Assembly (NCBI GenBank): GCA_009937605.1
Contig: JAACFG010000008.1
Span: 1-41,256 of the forward strand
Direction: 5' to 3'
DNA from: Gammaproteobacteria bacterium
GTDB taxonomy: Bacteria > Pseudomonadota > Gammaproteobacteria > Steroidobacterales > Woeseiaceae
Length of the DNA stretch: 41,256 bases
This document shows, piece after piece, positions 35,360-41,256 of this stretch. The notes beneath the pieces were generated by a model. The model saw only the letters and a program-made list of their open reading frames with translations, did not search any database and was not told the DNA's origin. The position numbers and the translations under genes were made by a program. The number at the start of each line of letters is the position of its first letter. Positions within the stretch are counted from its first letter, which is position 1.

Positions 35360-36160
35360 TCACCAATCCTTAGCCTGCGGGAGTACTCTTTTCGCTGTCT
35401 CTCGTCCAATTTCGATCATTTCTGCCGAGTGATCGACGTCGAATGTTCTCGCCGCATCGCGAGGAATGTCGATGACAAGGTCGGGCGGATACGCAGCAAG
35501 TTTCTGCCGTGCAATCGTACTCTGCATCGCATCGAAGACCATGAAAGCCACGTCGTAGGCGCCAATCCCCTTGCGTGGTTTCAGTGGTTGTTTACGCGTA
35601 GGTTTACCGCCCAGGTTTACTGCCAGTGTCAGGTCGGTGTGGTCGTCGAAAACCGGCGCAATCGGCACCGGATTCACGACTCCGCCATCCACAAGCATCC
35701 TCTCGTTGTATCGTGCCGGAGTAAAAAACAAGGGCAATGAACATGACGAGCGAATGGCATCGAACAACGGTCCCTTGCTAAGCCAGACCTCCCTGCCACT
35801 TTCGAGTTCGGTTGCCACGGCTGTGAAACGTATAGGCAGATCTTCAATCTGGCGGTCCCCGACGAGCTTGATCATCTTGGCAATGATCCGGTCACCTTTT
35901 ACCAGCCCTCCGCCCTCCCAGGCGATGTCCATCATGTTAACCATGTCCAGTTTGGACAGGTTGCGAACCCAGTTCTCGTAGTCGGCCAGTTTGCCGGCTG
36001 CGTAGATACCACCGACCAGGGCGCCGACTGAGCATCCTGCGACTGAACTTATGATGTATCCCTTTTCTTCCAGCACCTGGATGACGCCGATGTGGGCGAG
36101 ACCGCGAGCGCCACCGCTCCCAAGCACCAGTGAAACTGTTTTTCCGCCCGAGGTGGTCAT
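35360..36160 (-). CDS. Patatin-like phospholipase, RssA type
   Basis: A 266-residue cytoplasmic patatin-family acyl hydrolase. Oxyanion loop GSGGARG (14-20), nucleophile elbow G42-C-S44-V-G46, and catalytic aspartate in DGG (158-160): the Ser/Asp dyad is complete. No signal peptide, so it probably acts on membrane lipids from the inside. ATG at 36158-36160, without a clear Shine-Dalgarno. It lies 16 bp beyond the rplQ terminator, so it probably has its own promoter or gets readthrough. Confidence 0.92.
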   Translation of the reverse strand: MTTSGGKTVSLVLGSGGARGLAHIGVIQVLEEKGYIISSVAGCSVGALVGGIYAAGKLADYENWVRNLSKLDMVNMMDIAWEGGGLVKGDRIIAKMIKLVGDRQIEDLPIRFTAVATELESGREVWLSKGPLFDAIRSSCSLPLFFTPARYNERMLVDGGVVNPVPIAPVFDDHTDLTLAVNLGGKPTRKQPLKPRKGIGAYDVAFMVFDAMQSTIARQKLAAYPPDLVIDIPRDAARTFDVDHSAEMIEIGRETAKRVLPQAKDW

Positions 36161-36176
36161 GCGACCATGCTAGGGC

Positions 36177-36202
36177 AAAAAAAAAGCCGGGCTAAGCCCG
36201 GC
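36177..36202 (-). terminator. Rho-independent terminator of the alpha operon
   Basis: A GCCGGGC/GCCCGGC stem with a three-base loop (36186-36202), followed on the minus strand by nine Ts (36177-36185). It lies about 50 bases after the rplQ stop and is a textbook intrinsic terminator. The plus-strand side has only four Ts. Confidence 0.93.
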
Positions 36203-36222
36203 TTTTACGTATTGTCGGTATC

Positions 36223-36255
36223 GCGATCGCGATCGCGGCCGATGGCCGCTCCTAC
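36223..36255 (-). repeat. REP-like element D with GCGATCGC tail
   Basis: On the minus strand GTAGGAGC leads into the hairpin GCGGCC-ATC-GGCCGC (36235-36249), then two overlapping GCGATCGC octamers (36223-36236). The TAG of the GTAG is the rplQ stop codon (36252-36254). The stem differs from the other copies but remains fully paired. Confidence 0.75.
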
Positions 36256-36635
36256 TCCTCAGTAACGACTTCCTGCTCGGCAAGTTCCGTCAGCATAACG
36301 ATCGCCATCGGCGCAGCATCACCCGGACGTGGGCCGGTTTTCAGGATGCGCAGGTAGCCACCTGGGCGCTCCTTGAAACGTGGACCAATTTCCGAGAACA
36401 GTTTGCCGACGACTTCCTTGTCCCGCAGGCGGTCAAAGGCGAGACGACGATTCGCTACACTGTCTTCCTTGGCGAGCGTAATGAGCGGCTCGACGACACG
36501 GCGCAGTTCTTTGGCTTTTGGCAGCGTCGTGCGGATCGTTTCGTGCATCAACATCGACGTAGCCATGTTGCGGAACATGGCCTTGCGGTGAGAGCTGTTA
36601 CGACCCAGTCGACGACCGGATTTTCTATGGCGCAT
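36252..36635 (-). CDS. rplQ: 50S ribosomal protein L17
   Basis: A 127-residue large-subunit protein beginning [20 protein letters not shown], the L17 signature, and ending TEE. Last gene of the alpha operon, 17 bp after rpoA. ATG at 36633-36635. Its TAG stop lies inside the GTAG of a REP-like element, so the annotated C-terminus may have been fixed by that insertion. Confidence 0.98.
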   Translation of the reverse strand: MRHRKSGRRLGRNSSHRKAMFRNMATSMLMHETIRTTLPKAKELRRVVEPLITLAKEDSVANRRLAFDRLRDKEVVGKLFSEIGPRFKERPGGYLRILKTGPRPGDAAPMAIVMLTELAEQEVVTEE

Positions 36636-36652
36636 TTTTCGTATTCCTTGGA

Positions 36653-37654
36653 TTACATCATGAGCTCATGCTCGGGACGCAGGCTGGCTGGTGGCCAGTT
36701 ATCCAGGTGCATTCCGAGACCGAGTCCATGACCTTCGAGTACTTCCTTGATCTCCGTGAGCGACTTCTTGCCGAGGTTCGGCGTCCGCAGGAGTTCAACT
36801 TCGGTTCGCTGTACGAGGTCACCGATGTACATGATGTTTTCTGCCTTGAGGCAATTGGCTGAACGAACTGTCAGCTCGAGCTCGTCGACCGGGCGCAGGA
36901 GGATCGGATCCACCTGGTTCTCTGCCTGGTCGCCAACGCCTTCTTCCTGACCCTGCAGGTCAACGAAGACAGACAGCTGGTCCTTTAGGATGCTACCGGC
37001 GCGGCGGATAGCTTCTTCAGGATCGATCGTGCCGTTCGTTTCAATATCGATGAGCAGCTTGTCGAGGTCGGTTCGCTGCTCAACGCGGGCCGCTTCGACG
37101 TTATACGTCACGCGAACGATCGGGCTGAACGAGGCATCCAGTTGCAGACGACCGATCGGGCCGGCCTGCTCTTCGAACAGCGGGCGCTGCGTAGCCGGAC
37201 GATAGCCGCGGCCGCGCTCCACCCTGAGGACCATGTTCAGCTCACCGGCCTTGGTCAGATTAGCGATGACCATTTCAGGGTTCATGATTTCGACGTCATG
37301 ATCGAGCTGAATATCGCCAGCGGTAACAGGTCCCGGCCCCTTCTTCGAGACGCGAAGCTCGGCCGAATCACGAGAATTCATCGTGACGGCAACCTGCTTG
37401 AGGCTGAGAAGAATATCGACGACATCTTCCTGCACTCCTTCGATGCTGGTGTACTCGTGGAGCACACCCTCAATCTCCGCTTCCGTAATCGCAGCTCCGG
37501 GCATGGAGGACAACAGAATACGACGCAGCGCATTGCCGAGCGTATGGCCAAAGCCGCGTTCGAACGGCTCGATAACTACTTTTGCTTGCAAATCGTTGAC
37601 CGGCGTTACTTTTACTACGCGCGGCTTCAGAAAGTCGTGTACAGATTCCTGCAT
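36653..37654 (-). CDS. rpoA: RNA polymerase alpha subunit
   Basis: A 333-residue alpha subunit. The N-terminal assembly domain (about 1-235) carries [23 protein letters not shown], and the C-terminal DNA/activator-binding domain (about 250-325) carries [18 protein letters not shown]. The alpha-CTD is intact, as needed for CRP-type activation. ATG at 37652-37654, between rpsD and rplQ as usual. Confidence 0.99.
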   Translation of the reverse strand: MQESVHDFLKPRVVKVTPVNDLQAKVVIEPFERGFGHTLGNALRRILLSSMPGAAITEAEIEGVLHEYTSIEGVQEDVVDILLSLKQVAVTMNSRDSAELRVSKKGPGPVTAGDIQLDHDVEIMNPEMVIANLTKAGELNMVLRVERGRGYRPATQRPLFEEQAGPIGRLQLDASFSPIVRVTYNVEAARVEQRTDLDKLLIDIETNGTIDPEEAIRRAGSILKDQLSVFVDLQGQEEGVGDQAENQVDPILLRPVDELELTVRSANCLKAENIMYIGDLVQRTEVELLRTPNLGKKSLTEIKEVLEGHGLGLGMHLDNWPPASLRPEHELMM

Positions 37655-37671
37655 GGGTAAATACCCTCCGA

Positions 37672-38292
37672 TTACTTCGAGTACAGCTCGACGACGAGGT
37701 TTTCGTTGATGTCGGGAAGAATGTCTTCACGATCAGGCAACGCCTTCAAAACACCTGCCATCTTCTTGGCGTCGACATCTACCCACTCGGGCAGGCCGAC
37801 CTGGCTCGCAATTTCCATCGCACTCTGGATGCGCAGTTGCTTCTTCGCCTTTTCGCGAATCGTAACAGCGTCTCCAGCTTTGAGCTGAGCGGACGGGATG
37901 TTAACGACTTTGCCATTAACCTCGATGCTCTTGTGGCTCACTAACTGGCGAGCTTCAGCACGCGTCGAAGCAAAGCCCATGCGATAAACCGTGTTGTCGA
38001 GACGACCCTCGAGAAGACGCAACAGGTTCTCACCCGTCGAGCCCTTCAATTGGGCAGCACGCTTGTAATAATTGCGGAACTGACGCTCGAGTACGCCGTA
38101 CATGCGACGCAGTTTCTGCTTCTCACGAAGCTGCAAACCGTAATCCGACATACGCGGACGACGCTGAGTCGGGCCACCCGGAGGTACCTCGAGCTTGCAC
38201 TTCGATTCCAGCGGCCGGACGCCACTCTTCAAAAACAGATCCGTGCCTTCGCGGCGGGACAGTTTACACTTTGGTCCTAAATATCTTGCCAT
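37672..38292 (-). CDS. rpsD: 30S ribosomal protein S4
   Basis: A 206-residue primary 16S-binding protein. It begins [19 protein letters not shown] and contains the S4 RNA-binding domain ([24 protein letters not shown]). In other gammaproteobacteria S4 represses translation of the alpha operon; I did not identify the mRNA pseudoknot here. 17 bp before rpoA. Confidence 0.99.
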   Translation of the reverse strand: MARYLGPKCKLSRREGTDLFLKSGVRPLESKCKLEVPPGGPTQRRPRMSDYGLQLREKQKLRRMYGVLERQFRNYYKRAAQLKGSTGENLLRLLEGRLDNTVYRMGFASTRAEARQLVSHKSIEVNGKVVNIPSAQLKAGDAVTIREKAKKQLRIQSAMEIASQVGLPEWVDVDAKKMAGVLKALPDREDILPDINENLVVELYSK

Positions 38293-38302
38293 TGTTCAGC
38301 CT

Positions 38303-38683
38303 CTACACGCGGCGTTTTTTGGGCGGACGACATCCGTTATGCGGAATTGGCGTCACGTCCTCAATATTCTGAATACTGAAACCCAGGGCGTTCAGGGCGC
38401 GAACCGCTGACTCACGACCCGGGCCTGGTCCACGAACGCGCACGTCAACATTCTTGACACCGAACTCGAGGGCCGCACGGCCCGCTTTGTCCGATGCAAC
38501 CTGAGCTGCGAACGGGGTGGATTTACGCGAACCACGAAAACCGCAACCGCCGGCCGTAGCCCAAGACAGGGCATTACCCTGGCGATCGGTAATCGTAATT
38601 ATCGTGTTGTTGAAGGAAGCATGAATGTGCGCAACTGCGTCAACAACGTGCTTTTTTACCTTCTTCTTTTTTGGTTCTGCCAT
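38303..38683 (-). CDS. rpsK: 30S ribosomal protein S11
   Basis: A 126-residue platform protein, with [34 protein letters not shown] and the C-terminal [14 protein letters not shown] cysteine stands in AGGCGFRGS where E. coli has serine, a position that varies between species. ATG at 38681-38683; 10 bp before rpsD. Confidence 0.99.
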   Translation of the reverse strand: MAEPKKKKVKKHVVDAVAHIHASFNNTIITITDRQGNALSWATAGGCGFRGSRKSTPFAAQVASDKAGRAALEFGVKNVDVRVRGPGPGRESAVRALNALGFSIQNIEDVTPIPHNGCRPPKKRRV

Positions 38684-38700
38684 TCTAGTTACCTGTTAAG

Positions 38701-38741
38701 AGCGGCCTTCGGCCGCTATCACGCGCAAGGCGCGCTCCTAC
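38701..38741 (-). repeat. Double hairpin with REP-like element B
   Basis: Two hairpins side by side in the 54-bp rpsM-rpsK gap: AGCGGCC-TTC-GGCCGCT (38701-38717) and CGCGC-AAG-GCGCG (38722-38734) followed by GCTCCTAC. On the minus strand the second reads GTAGGAGCGCGCCTTGCGCG, the same as element A. The TAG of GTAG is the rpsM stop codon (38738-38740). Paired hairpins of this kind resemble a BIME-like arrangement. It may also affect expression of rpsK and downstream genes. Confidence 0.75.
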
Positions 38742-39094
38742 CGCTTAATCGGGCGCTTCGGTCCCTTGCGGGTCCGGGCGTTCGTGCGAGTGCGTTGGCC
38801 GCGCAGCGGCAACCCACGACGATGACGAATACCGCGGTAAGAACCGAGATCCATCAAGCGCTTGATATTCATCGACGTCTCACGACGCAGATCACCTTCG
38901 ACCGTGAAAATAGCCACGGCTTTACGAAGCTTCTCAACTTCTGGCTCTGCGAGGTCCTTAACCGGCGTGTTCTGAGCAACGCCAGCGGCGTCGCAAATCT
39001 GCTGCGCGCGCGTGTTTCCAATACCGAAGATCGACGTCAATGCAATCACGACGTGCTTGTTCAACGGAATGTTTATGCCTGCTATACGTGCCAC
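38738..39094 (-). CDS. rpsM: 30S ribosomal protein S13
   Basis: A 118-residue head protein beginning [19 protein letters not shown] and ending RPIKR. The start codon is GTG at 39092-39094, with GAGG about nine bases upstream. First gene of the alpha operon. The stop TAG is provided by the REP-like GTAG. Confidence 0.98.
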   Translation of the reverse strand: MARIAGINIPLNKHVVIALTSIFGIGNTRAQQICDAAGVAQNTPVKDLAEPEVEKLRKAVAIFTVEGDLRRETSMNIKRLMDLGSYRGIRHRRGLPLRGQRTRTNARTRKGPKRPIKR

Positions 39095-39123
39095 TTAACC
39101 AATCCTCATCAATAACGCGGGCT

Positions 39124-39237
39124 TCAGCCCTGGCGCTGCTTGTGCCGTGCGTCAGTGCAGATCACCCGCACAACACCGTTACGGCGAATAATCTTGCAGT
39201 TTCTGCAGATTTTTTTAACTGATGCTCTTACTTTCAT
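39124..39237 (-). CDS. rpmJ: 50S ribosomal protein L36
   Basis: A 37-residue protein beginning [20 protein letters not shown]. The zinc-binding residues C11, C14, C27 and H32 are all present, so this is the zinc-containing (C+) form. ATG at 39235-39237, TGA at 39124-39126. It lies between secY and rpsM, the standard place. Confidence 0.97.
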   Translation of the reverse strand: MKVRASVKKICRNCKIIRRNGVVRVICTDARHKQRQG

Positions 39238-39247
39238 GAGCGTTCTC

Positions 39248-40600
39248 CTAACCACCCTTGCCGTAGTTTCTCAGGTTCGCTTTTTGCATCATGCCTTCGT
39301 ACTGGTGACTCATGGCATGTGCCTGCATCTGCGACATGAAGTCCATCGTGACAACGACCAGAATCAGAAGCGAAGTGCCACCGAAGCTGAACGGCATGCT
39401 CGGGTAGAACATGCGTACGAACTCAGGCAGAAGACATACACCAGCGATGTAAAGCGCTCCCCAGAACGTGAGCCGTGTCAGGACCCGATCAATGTATTCC
39501 GCTGTGTGAGCGCCCGGCCGAATACCCGGCAGGAATGCGCCCGCTTTCTTCAGGTTGTCCGCCGTGTCCTTCGAGTTGTACATCAGCGCCGTGTAGAAGA
39601 AGCAGAAGAAAATAATCATTGCTGCGTACAGCAGCACGTAGACAGGCTGCCCGGGACCGAGGTTCGCACCAATGGTCTGTAACGCGCGCTGCGCGGCGTT
39701 TGGATCAGCGGCCTGGCCGAAAAACTGTGCAATCGTTGCCGGGAACATCAGGATGCTTGAGGCAAAGATCGGCGGGATAACACCCGACATGTTGATCTTG
39801 AACGGCAGGAACGTGCTCTGCGCCTGGAACATCTTGCGGCCCTGCTGGCGCCGAGCGTAGTTGACCGTGATACGGCGTTGCGCACGCTCCATATAGGTCA
39901 CGAATACGATCGCCGCGATGCCGCCCAGCAGCATCAGGATCGCCGTAATCGCAGCCATCTCACCAGTACGCACTAGCTCTGCTGTGCCAGCGATTGCGGC
40001 AGGCAGCCCGGAAACGATGCTCGCAAGAATGATCATCGAGATACCGTTACCGATACCGCGCTCTGTGATCTGTTCGCCCAGCCACATCAGGAATACCGTG
40101 CCCGTCACAAGCGTGATGCATGCCGTGATCAGGAACGCAGGTCCCGGGTTAACGACGAGCGTGCCCTGATTCTGCAGGAAGCTCGCTGCCGCGATGGACT
40201 GGAAACTCGCGAGAGCAACCGTACCGTAACGCGTGTACTTCACAATCTGGCGACGACCCTGCTCACCCTCCTTACGCAGCTGCTGTAGCTGCGGAACGAT
40301 GTGGCTGGCCATCTGCATGATGATGGACGAGGAAATGTAGGGGATGATGCCGAGCGCGAAAATACCGAAGCGTGACAACGCACCGCCGGAGAACATGTTG
40401 AACATGCCGAGCATGCCGCCTGACTGCTCCTGGAACCAACTGGCCAATGCAACCGGGTCCACGCCGGGCACCGGAATGAAGGTACCAACGCGGTAAACGA
40501 TCAGCGCACCAACGAGAAACGCAAGACGAATCTTCAATTCGCCAAGCTTGCTCGCTTGCTTCGCCAGATCGGCCGGATTTTGTTGGGGCTTCTTCGCCAT
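39248..40600 (-). CDS. secY: Protein translocase subunit SecY
   Basis: A 450-residue ten-helix core channel of the Sec translocon. Characteristic blocks include [37 protein letters not shown] and VNPGPAFLI. The ATG is at 40598-40600. It is preceded by rplO with a REP-like element in the 35-bp gap, and followed by rpmJ (10 bp). Confidence 0.99.
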   Translation of the reverse strand: MAKKPQQNPADLAKQASKLGELKIRLAFLVGALIVYRVGTFIPVPGVDPVALASWFQEQSGGMLGMFNMFSGGALSRFGIFALGIIPYISSSIIMQMASHIVPQLQQLRKEGEQGRRQIVKYTRYGTVALASFQSIAAASFLQNQGTLVVNPGPAFLITACITLVTGTVFLMWLGEQITERGIGNGISMIILASIVSGLPAAIAGTAELVRTGEMAAITAILMLLGGIAAIVFVTYMERAQRRITVNYARRQQGRKMFQAQSTFLPFKINMSGVIPPIFASSILMFPATIAQFFGQAADPNAAQRALQTIGANLGPGQPVYVLLYAAMIIFFCFFYTALMYNSKDTADNLKKAGAFLPGIRPGAHTAEYIDRVLTRLTFWGALYIAGVCLLPEFVRMFYPSMPFSFGGTSLLILVVVTMDFMSQMQAHAMSHQYEGMMQKANLRNYGKGG

Positions 40601-40612
40601 ATTCAGTTCATT

Positions 40613-40634
40613 CGCGCGTAAGACGCGCTCCTAC
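40613..40634 (-). repeat. REP-like element C
   Basis: On the minus strand GTAGGAGC is followed by the hairpin GCGCGT-CTT-ACGCGC (40614-40628). Compared with element A, the stem has a compensated base-pair change (C-G to T-A), so pairing is kept. It starts one base after the rplO TAA stop (40636-40638) and lies before secY. Confidence 0.75.
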
Positions 40635-40635
40635 A

Positions 40636-41070
40636 TTAGTCTTCGATGCTTCCGCCAGCTTTCTCGATTTCTGCGCGTGCACCCTTGGTGACCGCCAGAC
40701 CCTTAAGCTTGACCGCTTTCTTGATCTCGCCCGACTTGATGACCTTAACTTTGGTCGTAAATGCCGGAACCAGATTCGCCTTCTTCAGAACGTCCAGATC
40801 GATGACATCCGCCGCCGGCAACTCGAGCTCGTGCAAACGCAGCTCGGCCGAATACTTCGCCATCCGTGAACGAAAACCGACTTTCGGCAGGCGACGCTGC
40901 AGCGGCATCTGACCGCCCTCGAAACCGACCTTGTGAAAACCGCCTGAACGCGATTTTTGGCCCTTCTGGCCACGGCCGCTCGTCTTGCCCTGGCCGGCGG
41001 AATGACCGCGACCGAGGCGCTTGCCTACTTTTTTCGAACCCTTACCGGGTGAAATCTCGTTAAGACGCAT
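40636..41070 (-). CDS. rplO: 50S ribosomal protein L15
   Basis: A 144-residue protein beginning [20 protein letters not shown], with the glycine/basic-rich [22 protein letters not shown] typical of L15. ATG at 41068-41070, one base after the rpmD stop. Part of the spc operon. Confidence 0.98.
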   Translation of the reverse strand: MRLNEISPGKGSKKVGKRLGRGHSAGQGKTSGRGQKGQKSRSGGFHKVGFEGGQMPLQRRLPKVGFRSRMAKYSAELRLHELELPAADVIDLDVLKKANLVPAFTTKVKVIKSGEIKKAVKLKGLAVTKGARAEIEKAGGSIED

Positions 41071-41071
41071 G

Positions 41072-41256
41072 TCAGGCTTCCTCTACCGATAGCAGGTACG
41101 AAACACGATTGATCATGCCGCGGTTCTCCGGCGTATCGACGACCGTAACGGTCTGATGCATCTTGCGGAGACCCAGTCCGGCAACACAGGCTTTGTGGCT
41201 CTTCAGCCGCCCGTGCTTGCTCTTGACCAGCGTGACCTTCAATTCTTTTGGCTTCG
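41072..41256 (-). CDS. rpmD: 50S ribosomal protein L30 (start outside the window)
   Basis: Partial gene: about 60 residues are visible, ending [10 protein letters not shown] with TGA at 41072-41074. The visible part begins [18 protein letters not shown] and contains [14 protein letters not shown] and [12 protein letters not shown], the L30 signature. Only the first few codons lie beyond base 41256. One base before rplO. Confidence 0.95.
   Translation of the reverse strand, partial: KPKELKVTLVKSKHGRLKSHKACVAGLGLRKMHQTVTVVDTPENRGMINRVSYLLSVEEA

Noticed and set aside
36223-36236. HIP1-like GCGATCGC octamers as a cyanobacterial signature
   Set aside because: Only two overlapping copies, contiguous with the REP-like element; gene content is clearly gammaproteobacterial.

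Overview
The window is chromosomal DNA from a gammaproteobacterium, moderately GC-rich. The evidence is the classic gammaproteobacterial gene orders: miaB-ybeZ-ybeY-corC-lnt with leuS, ssb-MFS-uvrA, slyX, and the end of the spc operon followed by the alpha operon. Fused Sat-CysC, MddA-like and NhaA proteins would fit a marine or sediment lineage (for example Woeseiales-like), but this is inference and no rRNA is present. Coding density is very high, no stretch over 300 bases lacks a gene, and I see no tRNA, rRNA, CRISPR array, prophage or IS element. Non-ATG starts (GTG, TTG and possibly one ATT) are common.

Layout. 1-6256 (minus): RNA processing and envelope genes miaB, ybeZ, ybeY, corC and lnt, then the start of leuS. 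6265-9829 (minus): an ATP sulfurylase/APS kinase fusion, ssb with its terminator, and an MFS exporter; uvrA runs divergently at 9905-12757. 12690-17179: an accessory block with an MddA-like methyltransferase, an alpha/beta hydrolase that has lost its nucleophile serine, a divergent CadC-like membrane regulator with a TPR domain, and a secreted lipase-like hydrolase. 17236-21291: a 1351-residue multi-spanning envelope protein I cannot assign; its middle carries a TonB-box-like motif. slyX and uup follow, divergent from each other. 23540-32623 (minus): fourteen tightly packed genes mixing housekeeping (trpS, upp, nhaA) with small accessory genes (ggt, two GNATs, SAM methyltransferase, VOC, DUF1801, TerB-like, DUF4404, VIT-like, MAPEG). 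32701-34843: convergent overlapping pepQ and SDR, both possibly leaderless. 34902-36160: a small acidic protein that may start at ATT behind a CRP-like site, and a patatin. 36177-41256: terminator, then the ribosomal protein run rplQ, rpoA, rpsD, rpsK, rpsM, rpmJ, secY, rplO and partial rpmD (all minus).

The most interesting points are the large TonB-box-bearing membrane protein, REP-like hairpins whose conserved GTAG supplies or abuts ribosomal-protein stop codons, the CRP-site/ATT-start gene, and the pseudo-hydrolase paired with MddA. No complete defence or mobile system is visible. All functions are read from sequence motifs alone; no database search was run.
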